From Beta vulgaris subsp. vulgaris (taxonomy: Eukaryota; Streptophyta; Magnoliopsida; Caryophyllales; Amaranthaceae), in assembly GCF_026745355.1 (NCBI RefSeq), contig NC_079206.1:46691252-46755251 (forward strand): 64,000 nucleotides of DNA, written 5' to 3'. Position numbers and translations under genes: made by a program. Below the pieces are notes generated by a model, which did not search any database, was not told the DNA's origin, and worked only from the letters and a program-made list of their open reading frames with translations. Positions 12,247 to 22,919 of this stretch are shown piece after piece (positions within the stretch are counted from its first letter, which is position 1; each line of letters starts with the position of its first letter).

Positions 12247-12457
12247 TATTTATGGACAAGGGAGTCGGTCGAGGTTATTAAAAAAAAAAGGAAAAACTTA
12301 AAAGAAGAGCAAGAACGTACCTGGTCGGACGATTGAAACCGAAAAAAGGTTGCCGAAAATGTAGAGAGAAGTTGGAGCTTTCTAGAGAGAGAAAGATTAA
12401 AGGTTTGTACTTATACGAACTGTTACTATATGAAGAAGAAGCTGCTCAGATACCAAT
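12247..12457. other. Junction zone between Tat 1 and copia LTR, with short direct repeat
   Basis: Contains the leader of the antisense ORF and then the start of a minus-strand copia element. Pieces of ATTAAAGGTTTGTA and CTTATACGAACTG occur at about 12394-12421. They recur, separated by an extra 30 bp or so, at about 12457-12512 at the LTR edge. This looks like a partial duplication with an internal deletion at the element boundary. Confidence 0.5.
12444..12455 (-). other. Primer binding site, initiator-tRNA-Met type, one mismatch
   Basis: The complement reads TGGTATCTGAGC. The usual copia primer site is TGGTATCAGAGC, so there is one change. It sits two bases from the inner end of the minus-strand LTR, where a primer site belongs. 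Confidence 0.75.
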
Positions 12458-13719
12458 TAAAGGTTTGTAATGTACTCAAGACGGGGGGTGAATTGAGTAC
12501 TTATACGAACTGGTACCAAATTCAATTTCTTTCAAATTAATAAGGAGCTTGTTGAGCGGGTTTCTAATACCGGAAATAATAGAACTTGAAAGCAGTAAAG
12601 AACACACCAAATTTAACAAGTTTTAGCCAAGCAAAGGTCTACGTCATCCAACGCTAGTTTTCTTATTAATCAATTAAAACAAGAATACTTTTGCACTCTT
12701 TTGTTTTCCCTTACTCTAGGGAAACATCATACCCACACTAACTATATTGTGCTACTTCGCACTTGAACCCACAAACACTCGCGAATGAACTCACAAACGC
12801 TACCCTATCTCTAACCTCTATGTTAGAGATTAAATACAATCAGTTTCTCTTAAAACACGCTTTCTTACAAAGCAAATAAAGAGTAATGTAAAGCTCTATG
12901 AGATGCGTATTCTATTTTAAGAAATTGTTCAGTTGTTCTCCTTGTGAAAGCTCTTAATATTTCTCAAAAAACCTTGAGAGCATCAAGGGTAATGAAGAAA
13001 AAAGATTTCTTATATATAGACCTAGGTCTAACATGTGAGCGTGCCCTTAAATTAAGATATTAAAGATATGAGTTAGGAAAGTGTAGCTTGAGCAATATCT
13101 TTCTTAAAGAAAAGATATTATCCAAGATATACACACTCCTTATGGCAAGCAAATACTCAACTATGATTCTAAAGGCTAGCAACCTTTTTTTTTGGAAGAT
13201 GTTTAGCAAAACATTTTTTTCAAGAATCGTTTCTAAAACTGCCAGGTCAATTACCCAACAAAGTAGCTGGTACCCACGTTACTCTGCTTAGTAGTATTTT
13301 GAATATATAACCAACTGATTCCCATATTGAAAACCCTATTGTTTGACATTTTTAAGAACAACATAAACAATTCCACTAAGAATATCATACGTGAATATTA
13401 CATGAAGACCTAAGATGAACCAAATGAAAGATCCTAAACTATCTTCATATAGTTCAATCCTTTAAGCTTCCATTGAATCAATAGTGCTATACTATCTTTT
13501 CCTCAAACATCTTCGGGAAGCGCCTCCTAGTTTCAATTCTTGGAAAGATCTGTTTGCTACACAAGAAACAACATATCATAGCAAATATTCTTTGATTATT
13601 TCAATATACAGTCAGGAACAGTTAGTTTCTCAACTGTTTCCTAACATTTTATAAACTCATGTAATATCAACTGTTCCTTGCAGCAATTTGTCATCATTCA
13701 AATCCCAAGAAACTCAACA
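12458..13719 (-). mobile_element. Ty1/copia LTR, minus strand, rest of element missing
   Basis: On the minus strand it begins TGTTGAG and soon reads GATGACAA, like the LTR of the complete copia at 40155. It ends with a C-rich CACCCCCC stretch before the primer site. A TATA-like TATATATAAG lies at about 13008-13017. No internal coding region follows and no matching 5-bp flanks were found, so this is an LTR plus primer site of a truncated element rather than a clean solo LTR. Confidence 0.75.
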
Positions 13720-13740
13720 ACTAACAACAAAACTGCACCT

Positions 13741-14410
13741 TGAAATTATTTTCGAATCTAATGATGGAAGACAGATCATGGGATCGCCAAAAGATCTTTA
13801 CCATCTTTGACAAAGATAATGCTAGACGTATATTGGCCACTCATATTAGTAGGTGTCATGAAGAAGATATATTCTTCTAGGTGAGCATGAAAGTAGGAGA
13901 ATACTCGACGAAAATCGGTTATTGGTGGCAAATAAACAAAATTAGGCCACACGTACACTGGTTGAGGTAGTCGAGTCTATTGTCATCAAAATTGATGGTG
14001 CATCGAAGAAGAATAAAGATCCGAAAACATTGAAGCGGGAACATGATGGGTTCTAAGCATTGACAATTGCATCAGAACCCACACTAAACAAACACTTGTA
14101 AACTCTCCACTCAAACTATATTACAAGCAATTTGGAGTGTCATAGAGGAGGCCAAAACTACAACAGGGCTATTGCAAATTCTTCTAATAGCACCCAAGCA
14201 GTCAGCCGCCTTGCCATTTAATCGAGTGCGTAGAAGTGTATAAGAGCTACAAAAAAATATATAATGGACATAACCCACGCTATGCCATCATGCTACTGCA
14301 GGAAAGTTAGGTCAATGATTTAGCATGCGCACCAACTTGCTGTTGATGGGCAAAGTCGTAGGAACATCTCTAGTCATCTGGTTTATTATAGTTTATATCG
14401 TTGCCAAAAA
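13741..14410 (+). pseudogene. LINE ORF2 C-terminal remnant
   Basis: Frame-broken sequence encodes a stretch resembling the region between RT and zf-RVT of plant LINEs: a SWDRQKIFTIF start, a HEEDIFF element, then a GEYSTKIGYWW element typical of the G-x-Y/F-S-x-K-x-G/A-Y motif. Beyond it are weak RNase H-like traces (IKIDGASKK near 13990). An A-run near 14405 may be the original 3' end. It is old and heavily mutated, and no function is expected. Confidence 0.45.
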
Positions 14411-14440
14411 AAATACTAAATTAATAATAATTCGATTATT

Positions 14441-14569
14441 TTTTAGACTTAAAAATTTTAAAGAAATTAATATATAAAAGATTGATATTTAGTTGCATTT
14501 TTGTTAATCTATGATATTGTGATTAATTTTTCATATATTAATTTCTTTAAAATTTTGAAGTCTCAAAAA
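14441..14569. repeat. Small hairpin element (inverted repeat about 40 bp)
   Basis: The arm at 14441-14480, containing TTTAAAGAAATTAATATAT, is matched in reverse complement at about 14527-14569 with a few mismatches and a loop near 45 bp. It has the size and AT-richness of a tiny MITE or palindromic relic; termini and target duplication are not clear. Confidence 0.6.
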
Positions 14570-15002
14570 TAGTTTTTTTTTCTAGATCACCCATTTTCCC
14601 ACCTACCCCACCTACGGTTGATGGATGGAGCAGATATGGGTGAAATCTTGGCGGATGATGGATGGTGTGGATGGAGATTTGAATCGCGGGTGATGGGGCG
14701 GATATAGGTCTACCCGACCCATTTTCCATGAAGAGAGAGATGGAGAGAATTCAATGCCAAAAGTAGTAGTGTTGCAAATAATTTATGATTGCCATAAGGG
14801 AAAAGTGTTGCAAAAGTACTAAATGGAATATCATAAATGTATATAAGAATTACGGTTTTCCACCATATACTCTCGACAAATCACGATATTCACCATATAC
14901 CCTGTCACGGGATTTTTTTCGAGCTACCACTTTTCCACGACAAGAGGTTCCCGTGATGGCGTCTAGACCCCGTCTAGACCAGCCCTTTTTCGCTCACGCA
15001 CT

Positions 15003-16210
15003 TTGTATACTATGATTACGTAAATCAGAATGCACACTAACACATGAGACTACAAGAGAGAGAGAGACGACACTTTTATTTCTCGAGAGCAAACTCAATA
15101 CAAGGCTAAGTATTTTCGGGAATCTTCTATGTCCAAATGACTACAACAAGTTCTCTATTTATAATACAATAGAATGGCTACAGCTCAGCCACATAAGCAA
15201 GTAACCACCCACTAACAAGGATAACTACCCACTACTTTGTCTCTGATGCTGTGCCTCTTCCAACGTGGGGTAACTTCCCATTACTTGCCGACTGACCTTT
15301 TTATTTCAAGGAGAGTGGTGAGGGACGTGGGTGGTTACTCAACCGCCCACTCTCCTCACCCACTAAATAACCGTCGCGGGTAACTGCTCTCTTAGTGACG
15401 TACAAGTGTCCGTCACACTCGTCGCCAATGCCCCAAGCCACGATCATAACCGCCCACGGGTAACCGCTCGCCAAGTCGAGAGTAACCGTCCATGACAATC
15501 GACGCAACCGCTCATCGTCCGACGAAACTACTCGCCATGTCAGCGTAACCACTTCTCTGGAGTGGGAGTGTGCTCTCTCACACTCCTTATAACCGCTTCC
15601 CCTTTTCAAGGAGATATGGGGCAACGTGGGTGGTTATTATAACCACCCACTACACGGGGTAACTTCCCTTAACCGCTCCTTAGAATAAGGAACTACTTGT
15701 CAGCACTAAGCATGACTGTCGTCAAGTCACTACGCCACACCCTTTAATAACTGACGGGCGGTTACCATCGTATGATAACCGCTCCATACGATCCCCGCGC
15801 TAGCCGTAGCTTTGGTAACCGCCACCAAGTCAACAAGCTACATAGTTAATCACAGTTGGGCGGTTACCAACGTCTAGTAACCGTCTCCCATAATTCCACA
15901 ACGTGGATATTTGTGTGACCGCCATGCCAAGGATCCCTTGACGCTGGTTTAACGAGTGAAACCATCAACACCGTGCGTCGCGCTACCACGCGAGACTTAA
16001 CGGAACCATCATCAGGTTTACTCGCACGTTTCGCTCCGTGCGCCCATCTTGGACCTTGTTCCTTCTCGTAGAGTACTCAACTTGGACAGGCAAGGGTCAA
16101 GTATAACTCTCTAGTCGGTTACCACACTCAAGATTTATATATCTTAACCGCCATGGCCTCGTCCGACGTCTAGCATTGCGCCTAGACGTAGTCGACTCTT
16201 AAACAAGTGC
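15003..16210 (-). mobile_element. LTR of unidentified retrotransposon, minus strand
   Basis: The order fits an LTR read leftwards: a long upstream (U3-like) region, a TATA box at 15154-15166, then about 150 bp to an end near 15003. A possible TGTCGGCAC start lies near 16210. The U3-like part holds about 19 copies of TAACC/GGTTA, mostly within TAACCGC-type contexts. Exact ends and target duplication are unresolved and no internal domains are attached, so a solo LTR or fragment is likely. Confidence 0.5.
15154..15166 (-). promoter_or_regulatory. TATA box of the minus-strand LTR
   Basis: The minus strand reads ATTATAAATAGAG. It lies between the motif-rich U3-like region on its right and the short R-U5-like part on its left. 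Confidence 0.55.
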
Positions 16211-16714
16211 CGACAAAAGTGACGGTTACAAACCCTTAATGTTTCAAATTTTCGTCATATACACATGAATTTCCGAAAACGTTCACCAAATGCCTTATTC
16301 TAACGGACGTTACAAGCTGTTTGCGTTATTTACAATTTTATCATTATTAACCGCTAAAACATAACCCTAATCCTAACTCCTAACTCCTAACCCTAACCCA
16401 CCACCCCTCCCCCTTGCCGGCCCCCCAACCCCTAACTCCCTCCCCTCCAGTCCTGCAGCCCCTCACCCCTTCCCTTGCTAGCCCCCCAGCCCAACCCTCC
16501 CCTCCCTCGTAGCCCTCCTTCCCATAGCCCGACAATTCCCCTTCTCGGTAGCCCTGCTGCCCCCCTCCCCCGTAAATACCAAGAAAATACCCCAAACATT
16601 TCAAAAATCAAAGCCAAAAAATTGTTTTAAAATTCGAAAATCTGGGATCAGATTTGACCGTACCCCAAAAACTCAAAAACAGAGGAGAATCGTGTATTTG
16701 GTGAAAAAACTGTA

Positions 16715-17970
16715 TTCTAGTTATATATATAAACTTAATTTATATTTCATGCATATTAAAATAAGTGCAACATGTGGAGGCACAAGAACAAAAGAGAGCT
16801 AGAGAGAAACAAAATGAGGGACTCACGTGATAAGTAAAAAGATAGAGAGAACTCAATGCCATATCTATATACTTCTTCCACTCTAGAATAAATGAAATAT
16901 TTCTCTCTTTTATGCAAGAGATTTTTGAGAGAAGTGGTTCACTTATTTCAAAACGGTGGAAGTATACATAAAAAAATATTGAAATTTATTTGTTTTGAAA
17001 TTTCCGAAAATGATAAGTTTGCACATATATTTTTAGAGTGGAGGAAATTGCAATTATTATCGTACTACAACAATTAGATTGTACTTGGGGAAAAGATTTC
17101 TATGGCATACACCTATAAAAACCTACTTTGAAATTAACTAGTGTTTGATCTCATCTAATACATGGATATAATACTATGTCTATCAACGATTTAGAAAGAT
17201 ATAAGAGATGAAAATCACACTTAATCTTATTAGAGGAAAAATTAGATGTCGGACAATAATACTACATGCAGATACGATATTAGCAACAGAAAAAATTGAG
17301 ACTTAGAAATAGTTGGAGGGCTAGCTATCATGTCAAAACTGTGGCTTTAAACTTGTCTTTCTTCTATATGATTTATGGTTTATTTATTGACATTGAAGTT
17401 CAATAGCTAGCAATTATTTCAGCATGAGACTTAATTGTTCAAAATTTAAGTATTACTGGAAAAAAACTTTATAAGAATTCAAACATGTTAAAGAGATAGT
17501 ATTATTGGGTTAAACCTTTACAAGAATTTAAATTTTATTTGAAGGTCCAAAATTTAATTGTTAATTCATCCTATAAATGAAATCATATCATTAACCTTTT
17601 ATTACTTGGGGAAAACTGCAAATGATAAGATTTATGTTTGAAGAGACTTGCATTACCAATATAGATATCCCATGAGAAATAGTTATATTTTTGTTATATT
17701 CATGTGTCTGACCTGCATGAAAGATAGATGACCATTAAATTTGTTTTCAACCTAAGAGATCATATGATTGGAGAAGAATCAAACCCCTAAATAACCTTAC
17801 CCACAAGTTTTATCCCTAGGAGTACAGTAGAGGGAGGGAACTCCCCTAGATTCCTGTCTACTACATTATATTTGATGAGTTGGTCAAGTACGTTAAGTTA
17901 TCATTGTTGCAAGGGAACCAAGGGGTATATTAGTAAAGTAACCACCCTTCATTTCTTTTTGCCAATTTTT
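16715..17970. other. AT-rich intergenic DNA upstream of the host gene
   Basis: No gene, repeat array or element ends that I can support, apart from short ORFs without recognisable content. The last few hundred bases probably contain the promoter of the gene at 18196. Confidence 0.6.
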
Positions 17971-17972
17971 TC

Positions 17973-17984
17973 TATATATATAAA
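17973..17984 (+). promoter_or_regulatory. TATA box of the IDD-like gene
   Basis: TATATATATAAA lies about 210 bp before the start codon. Transcription would begin near 18005-18015, giving a leader of about 185 bp with a long A-run (about 18026-18042) and pyrimidine-rich stretches. Inferred from sequence and position. Confidence 0.6.
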
Positions 17985-18195
17985 CCTAAATTCTCTAACA
18001 CCCCCCTAACTAGAAAGTTGAACTAAAAAAAAAAAAAAAAACCTCTCTTCTATCCCCATCTTCTAATTAGGGTCAGAAGAACATACCTACATATATACAA
18101 CCTTCTTTTTCTTTCTTCTTGTTCAAAAGTTAAAAGAAAAAAAGACAAGAAAAAGATAAAATAAAAAGATAAAAATCTTCTTCTCATCACCCCAC

Positions 18196-18720
18196 ATGGA
18201 AAAAGAGTTAGATCATCAAAAAGAGCTTCAACTTCTGCCACCCCCACCTCCTCCTCATCCCGCTCCCTCATCCTCCTCACGTGCTCTTCCTTGGTTCCAC
18301 CACCGCCATCGTCGATCACGACCACCATTATATCCGCCATCTTACGCCTTAGACGGCGGCGGCGGTGATGATGATGGTGATCATGGCTGTGATCATGGTA
18401 GTGGACCTTCCCTAGACTTGAAGCTCTCTATAAGCCTAGAGCCAGCTGAGCCATCCGATTTCGGTTGCATCGACGCGCTCAAGTGGCAAGCGGCTGAGCA
18501 GATAAGGCTTGCCGCCATTGAAAAGGCATATGCGGAACGAGTTCGAGAGTTAACTCGGAGAGAGATTGAGTTGGCTCACTCCGAGTTTGCTCGAGCTCGT
18601 GCCATGTGGGATAAGGCTAGAGAAGAAGTTGCTAAGGCTGAAAGACTTAGGGATACTGCTACTACCTGCATGGGTGAGATCACTTGCCACTCTTGCAGGC
18701 AAAGGTTTCGTCCTAATTAA
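18196..18720 (+). CDS. IDD14/15/16 (SGR5)-like C-terminal domain protein, no zinc fingers
   Basis: A 174-residue uninterrupted single-exon frame. The N-terminus is low complexity (poly-Pro 15-20, His/Arg-rich 35-42, Gly/Asp-rich 54-71). An LDLKL stretch at 73-77 fits an LxLxL EAR repression motif. Residues about 93-155 are a highly charged helical region beginning DALKWQAAEQIRLAAIEKAY. The end ITCHSCRQRF (162-171) resembles the conserved C-terminus of IDD14/15/16-type nuclear proteins, known for roles in gravitropism and organ angle. The C2H2 fingers of full IDD proteins are absent, so it may act as a partner or repressor without DNA binding. The start is the first ATG after the TATA-led leader. 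It is the only intact host-type gene in the window. The family link is from memory. Confidence 0.85.
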   Translation: MEKELDHQKELQLLPPPPPPHPAPSSSSRALPWFHHRHRRSRPPLYPPSYALDGGGGDDDGDHGCDHGSGPSLDLKLSISLEPAEPSDFGCIDALKWQAAEQIRLAAIEKAYAERVRELTRREIELAHSEFARARAMWDKAREEVAKAERLRDTATTCMGEITCHSCRQRFRPN

Positions 18721-20491
18721 CTTCATTATTAGTATTATTTAGTATTTCCATTAATGTGGCATCAAAATATTATTCACATATTATTTGTATTTTATGTGGA
18801 GGCGGGTATAAAAATATTTTGGTTCGTTATTGGTTGGTGCAATTATGTTAAATAATAAGTTGGAATTTAAGTTTGGTAATGCCAATTTTTATTAATTAGT
18901 TGGGTACATATATATATTTGATTTAATTCTGGTGTTATCGTGTAGCAATTTGCAAACTAACTCTTTTTATTATTATCAAGAAGAAAAAAAATTCTATTAT
19001 TGAAAAGTAAAATAAAGCTTCATGATAACAACACGTTGGATTTCGTTTGTGACTGACGTCTAAATATCCTCCACATATTGGAAAATAATAGGAAAAAGCT
19101 CATCGGATGTGTTGCTAATCTAAGACTAATTTTTATGTAGCTAGCCAATGTTAATATTATTTCACGATAAAGCAATTAAACTCATTTCTTCTTCTTGAGG
19201 ACGAGCTGATTTCGTATTATTGACCCGATCGATTCCTCTCAATAAAGGTTAGAAATTGAAATGACTAGAATAACAAGTGAGAGTATGAGAAAACTAATCC
19301 ATTCCTCTCAATATTTTTTAGTTATGCATACAACGATCGTGCTAGCTTAATTATGATTGGGTTTACATTTCTCATCTAAACAGTACTACAGTAGTAGTAT
19401 TCAAAGAAATAAAAGTGGGCACTTGCAGGCAGAACATAAACCCCAACTCGTTGACGAGGAAAAAGACCTATCTAAGATCATAAGATGGTTAGATGGGGTA
19501 TCCTTCCTACGCGTCTACGCATGAAACTTCACTTGTGAGAAGTCAGAAGAGCCACCATCTTAGAAGTTACAATGGTAATATGGAGATCATTATAAGATGG
19601 AGGTGGATAATGTCTAGATTGTAAGGACAATAATTTAGTATCACATCATCTTTAAAAATGTCAAAGACAGAAAATATAAGTTAGCCTAGCCCATGCATCT
19701 AATCATGTCTGTCCTCCCAAATTAGTTTTGGGTGAATGTTAAACTAACTGTCACAAACAAGTCTTAATAGATGAACCAGGTTTGATAAATATATACACTA
19801 TTAGTGAAGTATGAGAACTATATGGTTATGGATGAATTATGATTACTATTGTCTTTGGTTCTGTTAATTAGTGTGCACTCTTTTCTACAAGATTCTTCCT
19901 GATTAGCTACTGCCTACACAACTTTGATTTCATCTTTCAAGCAGCGCATGGACTGACGACTCCTTCAATTTCGGATAAATAATAATTAATTAAGTTTATA
20001 GTCCTCTCTATGTCCCAAAATAATTATCCTTTAACATTGTTGGCACAAAATGTGTTTGATTGTGTAAAAGGTCATGAGAAAGAAGTGGGAGGATCTCATA
20101 AGCTCAGTATTGTTAGTCCCTTTATCTATTATGTTGTTTGAAGAGCCACACTTTCATAATAGAGTTTATCTTTGACATGGTAATTAATGCCTCTAACCAT
20201 AACTTGAAAAGATGTTGCCAAACATGATATAAGTGATAATATAAGTGGAAGTATGTATGAGATTATTTATGAGATTATTTATACTGTTAAGTCTTTTCTG
20301 CAACTTGGATCACCAGATTTATGGCTGAGACGCCCAAAATATCCTTTTTTTTATTTAATAGATGCATCATATTGAGGCACACATGTACATCGTTTTTAAC
20401 CATCAATACCTTTAATTATATATTATTAAAAATTATAATTTTTTTAAAAGTATTCATTTAGATTAACCAATTAACAATTAAAATTATGACA
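18721..20491. other. 3' flank of the gene and intergenic DNA
   Basis: AT-rich. The first few hundred bases probably contain the 3' UTR; several AATAAT/AATAAA-like signals exist but none stands out. The block 19790-20110 is a diverged relative of 60560-60850. No other gene seen. Confidence 0.6.
19790..20110. repeat. Diverged dispersed repeat, copy 1
   Basis: Shares a colinear string of similar segments with 60560-60850: repeated 'atgattactat', 'ctrcaagatt', 'gctagctac/tagctactg', 'actttgat/actttgac', a TGTCCCAAAA stretch, and an 'agaagtgg' segment. It is either an ancient transposon copy or a local duplication. Confidence 0.5.
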
Positions 20492-20493
20492 TA

Positions 20494-20811
20494 CTCCCTC
20501 CGTTTCCTAAAGATCTTCCCACTTACTGTTCCTACAGATACCAAGGAAAATCAAGTTGTGTGGGGCATGGTGTGAGTAAAGTAGGAGAGAGAAAGGAGTT
20601 AAGATAAATAAACAAATAAAAAGGGGTTAAAGTAGGAGAGAGAAAGAGAGTAAAATTGAATTAATAATGTAATGATGGACCATATGATAGTGACATGAGG
20701 GGGTAAATAAGGAAATTTGTTTTGCCAAATAAGGAATAAAGCAAAAGAGGAAAGATCTTTTGGAAACACCCTTAAACGGAAAGAGGGAAGATCTTTAGGA
20801 AACGGAGGGAG
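20494..20811. mobile_element. Stowaway-like (Tc1/mariner) MITE
   Basis: Starts CTCCCTCCGTTTCC and ends with its exact complement; the terminal inverted repeats are perfect over 27 bp. Flanked by TA on both sides (20492-20493, 20812-20813), as for Tc1/mariner insertions. At 318 bp with no coding capacity it is a typical MITE. The perfect ends suggest a recent insertion. Confidence 0.92.
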
Positions 20812-20817
20812 TATATG

Positions 20818-21915
20818 TCTATTATATAAGGGAAGGGGGAGCAATGGTGTCCTCTTTTGAAATGTCTAATTTGCCCCCCTTCTCTTTCTACATTACAAAA
20901 GTAATGTCAAAATCAAAATCGGCACTTAAAGAAAACTACCGAAAATTAATTTACAACACTCACTCATAAATCACTTAAAAGACTAAACTTTACAAAATCA
21001 CTCATACAATTGAGAAAATCACATTATAAAAATCACGCAAATCACTCAAATAATCAGGAAATTTTATTAAAGCTTAAAATTAATATAAACAAATAATAAA
21101 CTAAGAACGTCATTACATACAAAAACATTTACAAAAAATTATTTACAAATCACTATTCTCAAGAACCATTCACAATTACATACTCACAAAAGTTACCTAT
21201 AAACACAAATTTGAGAAAAACATAAGATTTTGACGGCGATATCACACACATTCATCCATCGGCAATTTGCGAACTTCCAAAAAGGTACATAATTCTTTTA
21301 ACCTTCAAAATTATTTCACATTAGTTGAAATAAACAATAACAACTTAGTCGACTGTTATGTAGTTAAAAAAATGGAGATGATATCAATGAGTTCAAAAGG
21401 GCTTTTATACAATCAGACTTAAATTTAGTTCTTTCTAAAAAAAAAATGCCAATATTAAAATTTTTGCCCAAAACTTTTGCAAAAAAATCCATGTTCAGAA
21501 ATATTTCTTTTTTAAAAACAACAATATCAAACTTTTTACAAACAGCTTTTGCAAAAATCCATTTTAAGAAAACAAAAACTACATTAATTTGCGAAAAGTA
21601 ACAATTTTTATTTTTCTAAAAAAAATTTCAATATCAAATTGTGTATGAATAATTTAAAATTTCATTTCAAATATAATTGAAACTCAAAGTGTTAAAATTT
21701 AGAAAAGGACAAATTTTAAAATGATGAAAATTATAAATATCAATGTGTGAAAACAGAATTTAGAAGTTAGACAAGAAAAAAAAAGTGAATTTAGTTTATA
21801 CATTTTGCTTACAATTTTGGGAACATGGATCAAATTTTACCCTTGCTAATGCCTAAAAAAGGTAAAATTTGTGTTTTAAAAAAATGAGGCACGCATCGCG
21901 TGCGTAAATTGCTAG
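20818..21915 (+). mobile_element. Non-autonomous Helitron
   Basis: The 5' end is TCTATTATATAAGG. The 3' end is CTAG (21912-21915), preceded 8 bases earlier by the hairpin GCACGC-ATC-GCGTGC, and followed by T. These are the marks of plant Helitrons (TC...CTRR with a terminal hairpin). There is no inverted repeat or target duplication, as expected. The base before the 5' end is G rather than the usual A, which lowers certainty for that end. No Rep/helicase is encoded. Confidence 0.72.
21889..21903 (+). other. Helitron 3' terminal hairpin
   Basis: A perfect 6-bp stem, GC-rich, with a 3-nt loop, set in AT-rich DNA 8 bp before CTAG. In Helitrons this structure marks the end of rolling-circle transfer. 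Confidence 0.8.
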
Positions 21916-22029
21916 TACAAATATATTAAAAGACGTTTCTATTAAAATAACGGTGTTACGTGGCACTCTACTCAACCTTCTAATACATGTTTATGATCTC
22001 ATTAAGAAAAATATTAACAATGTGTAGCT

Positions 22030-22105
22030 AATAGGAATCGAACACATGACCTTTGAAATAAAATGTGAGAGTTTAAGTGTTCAACCACCAATGCACTATA
22101 ATTTC
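22030..22105 (-). repeat. tRNA-like module in left arm
   Basis: On the minus strand an A-box-like TGCATTGGTGG is followed by a B-box-like GTTCGATTCC, about tRNA spacing apart. A relative occurs in forward orientation in the right arm at about 25170-25250. It may be a captured tRNA-derived SINE piece. Confidence 0.4.
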
Positions 22106-22919
22106 AATGTTTAATGTTTTGACGTAAAACATAATAAACTCTTAAAATTATATGTAACTATGAAGACATAGACAAAGCTTTTTGATCTCTAATACTTTTA
22201 TTAAGGTAATAATATTCTTTTACCCCAATGCCATTGACATTGTTATATTTATCCCCAATTTCTTGGAAGGTTTTTTGAAAAAACAATTTATCATGCCATA
22301 AAGTCCATTTTTCAATTTTCCATCAAGAAGAAAATTACAAAAAGCTAATAAAATTAATTATGAAACTTATGAATAATAATATATTTGATAATTGTAACTG
22401 TCCGGAACATTATCCCGGCCAAAAAATACTAATTTATCTTAATAAATTAGTAATTAAAGATGTTAAAGATATTCAAATAGTGTAAAAACTTAAATATCAT
22501 ATACCGATTAAAATAAGGAGGAAGTAACTCCTAAATATAATGTAAAAAGTTTTCAACCAAAAGGAAAAATATAAGAAGTTAGAATTCACTTTTTCTCACA
22601 TATTACTATTTCTTCCTCACATATAGTAAGTCACTTCTGAAGAATATAATCACTCGCATAAGACTAGACTGTCGGACAAAAAGTATGTATGTGCAACAAC
22701 TTTTGCAAAAGCTTATTTGTAACTTTTGCGGGTGAATTTTATTATGGAGACATTTGCTGTGAAATGTTGAGCTACCGATTTTACAATAGTTGTACGTCAT
22801 GAATGATTTTTTGTTACATACGAATGTATATTTGTAATACATGAAACTTTTTATTCTGTCAGTAATAGACAATAGTTTGTTTCCATTAGGGACTTTTTGT
22901 GAAGAAAGAATATATTATT

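Larger units (their letters stand above)
4669..12394 (+). mobile_element. Tat-lineage Ty3/gypsy retrotransposon 1, truncated both ends
   Basis: The polymerase order RT, RNase H, second plant-type RNase H, integrase, followed by an antisense ORF, is the hallmark of the Tat (Ogre/Retand) lineage. The 5' part is cut by the LINE ending at 4668. No LTR of its own was found: recognisable sequence fades near 12394, where a minus-strand copia LTR region begins. A CACTA element (6166-7850) is nested in the second RNase H. Many stops and at least one internal deletion show it is a fossil. Confidence 0.85.
14852..16714. mobile_element. Degenerate foldback/MULE-like element holding an LTR
   Basis: The left end reads CGGTTTTCCACCATATAC. 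The right end in complement reads CAGTTTTTTCACCAAATAC. Both resemble the termini of the intact MULE at 22920-23799, including internal 'caccatatacc' repeats and a C-rich ACCCTAACCC stretch (16360-16600). No 9-bp duplication is convincing. A minus-strand LTR occupies the middle. Confidence 0.5.

Noticed and set aside
15003..16210. Solo LTR with defined TG...CA ends and target duplication
   Set aside because: Candidate ends near 15003 and 16210 do not give matching 5-bp flanks, so borders are left approximate.
16355..16400. Telomere-like CCCTAACCC stretch
   Set aside because: Irregular, not the plant CCCTAAA array; it is part of the C-rich arm of a MULE-like element, as also near 23110-23180.
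18050..18340. 96-residue minus-strand ORF over the gene start
   Set aside because: Overlaps the conserved gene in antisense; composition mirrors its repeats.
22030..22105. A functional tRNA gene
   Set aside because: Only A/B-box-like words; no cloverleaf with proper acceptor and anticodon stems could be drawn by eye.
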